Below are positions 13,341-13,576 of a stretch of 13,576 bases of DNA, piece by piece. The stretch is taken from the NCBI GenBank assembly GCA_030146295.1, contig JASLCD010000042.1, positions 1 through 13,576 of the forward strand, in the 5' to 3' direction. Origin of the DNA: Chryseobacterium sp. (lineage in GTDB: Bacteria > Bacteroidota > Bacteroidia > Flavobacteriales > Weeksellaceae). The translations under genes and the position numbers were made by a program. Every line of letters starts with the position of its first letter. Position 1 is the first letter of the stretch. The notes beneath the pieces were generated by a model that saw nothing but the letters and a program-made list of their open reading frames with translations, did not search any database and had not been told where the DNA came from.

Positions 13341-13368
13341 TAAAAAAAGCCGGCTTCAAAAGCCGGCT
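13341..13368 (-). terminator. Terminator of the histone H1-like gene
   Basis: AGCCGGCTT (13348-13356) pairs with AAGCCGGCT (13360-13368) across a 3-nt loop, followed on the minus strand by seven T. It lies 10 nt after the stop at 13378. This is the most GC-rich hairpin of the window. Confidence 0.92.
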
Positions 13369-13377
13369 AAAAGTGAA

Positions 13378-13554
13378 TTATTTTTTAGCTTCTTCTACAG
13401 AAACTTTTCTGAAGTCTTTGAACAATTTGCTTAGTTCTAGAGCTGCTTTACGAGCTCTTGTACCAGCTGCCTTGTTTCCTTTTTCTGCTTGTTGGTTTGC
13501 CTCAGTTGTGAACGCTTCAAATTCTGCGTTGATTTTTTCAATTAGTTCTTTCAT
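13378..13554 (-). CDS. Histone H1-like small basic protein
   Basis: A 58-residue protein translated from the ATG at 13554 to the TAA at 13378. N-terminal half: MKELIEKINAEFEAFTTEAN (1-20), an amphipathic helix. Then KGNKAAGTRARKAALELSKL (25-44) and FKDFRKVSVEEAKK (45-58). This matches the short histone H1-like (Hc1-related) proteins found across Flavobacteriia, about 55-60 residues, with the conserved KGNKAAGTRARKA and LxKxFRKxSxxxxKK segments. These are thought to bind DNA and may organise the nucleoid, though the experimental basis is thin. Full length for the family. The terminator is very strong, in keeping with a highly expressed small protein. The promoter lies beyond the right edge; only 22 nt of leader is in the window. 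Confidence 0.88.
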   Translation of the reverse strand: MKELIEKINAEFEAFTTEANQQAEKGNKAAGTRARKAALELSKLFKDFRKVSVEEAKK

Positions 13555-13576
13555 TTATTTAAAAATTTAGGCTGCA

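Noticed and set aside
13319..13570. An 83-codon frame on the + strand
   Set aside because: It runs through the terminator and antisense to the histone H1-like gene, whose family match is specific.
1..13576. CRISPR arrays, tRNA/rRNA genes, insertion sequences, phage cluster
   Set aside because: No spaced direct repeats, no RNA gene signatures, no transposase or terminal inverted repeats, and only one spike-like gene without other phage functions.

Overview
The window looks like a chromosomal segment of an AT-rich Bacteroidota bacterium of the class Flavobacteriia, most likely Chryseobacterium or a close relative (Weeksellaceae). The evidence is: repeated TAnnTTTG promoter -7 boxes; start codons with A-rich leaders and no clear Shine-Dalgarno; secreted proteins whose signal peptides end in Ala-Gln; a short histone H1-like protein; a double-glycine leader peptide starting MKNLKKVSRSEMKSVQGG; and a TonB-plug / carboxypeptidase-regulatory style of envelope proteins. 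The genus is inferred from family resemblance, not from a search.

Layout, left to right. Positions 1-172 hold a leftward promoter for a gene outside the window and the terminator of the first gene. Then come a small Cys-rich double-glycine peptide (-), a DUF1294 membrane protein (-), a small protein of unknown function (+) sharing a divergent promoter region with DUF1294, a YceI-family lipoprotein (-) and a small unknown lipoprotein (-). After an AT-rich divergent gap come a 798-residue secreted protein with a TonB-plug-like domain but no barrel (+), closed by a strong terminator, and the run tex - HAD phosphatase - RDD membrane protein (+), which looks like one transcription unit. The right part is all on the minus strand: a right-handed beta-helix protein without signal peptide, a secreted M28 zinc peptidase, a secreted carboxypeptidase-regulatory-domain protein, and a histone H1-like protein at the edge. 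Most units end in clear hairpin-plus-T-run terminators, and convergent neighbours share hairpins.

How the genes relate. Most neighbours look independent. The clearest functional unit is tex-HAD-RDD: a 48-nt gap, then a 1-nt stop/start overlap. Several genes (YceI, small lipoprotein, plug protein, M28 peptidase, 382-aa protein) are predicted to be exported. I see no tRNA, rRNA, CRISPR, insertion sequence or complete phage.

Most interesting items: the orphan Cys-rich double-glycine peptide; the barrel-less plug protein; the leaderless beta-helix (tail-spike-like) protein with a 17-bp inverted repeat next to its promoter; and several start codons that the promoter motif or domain position lets one reassign. 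I did not find a clearly new multi-gene system.
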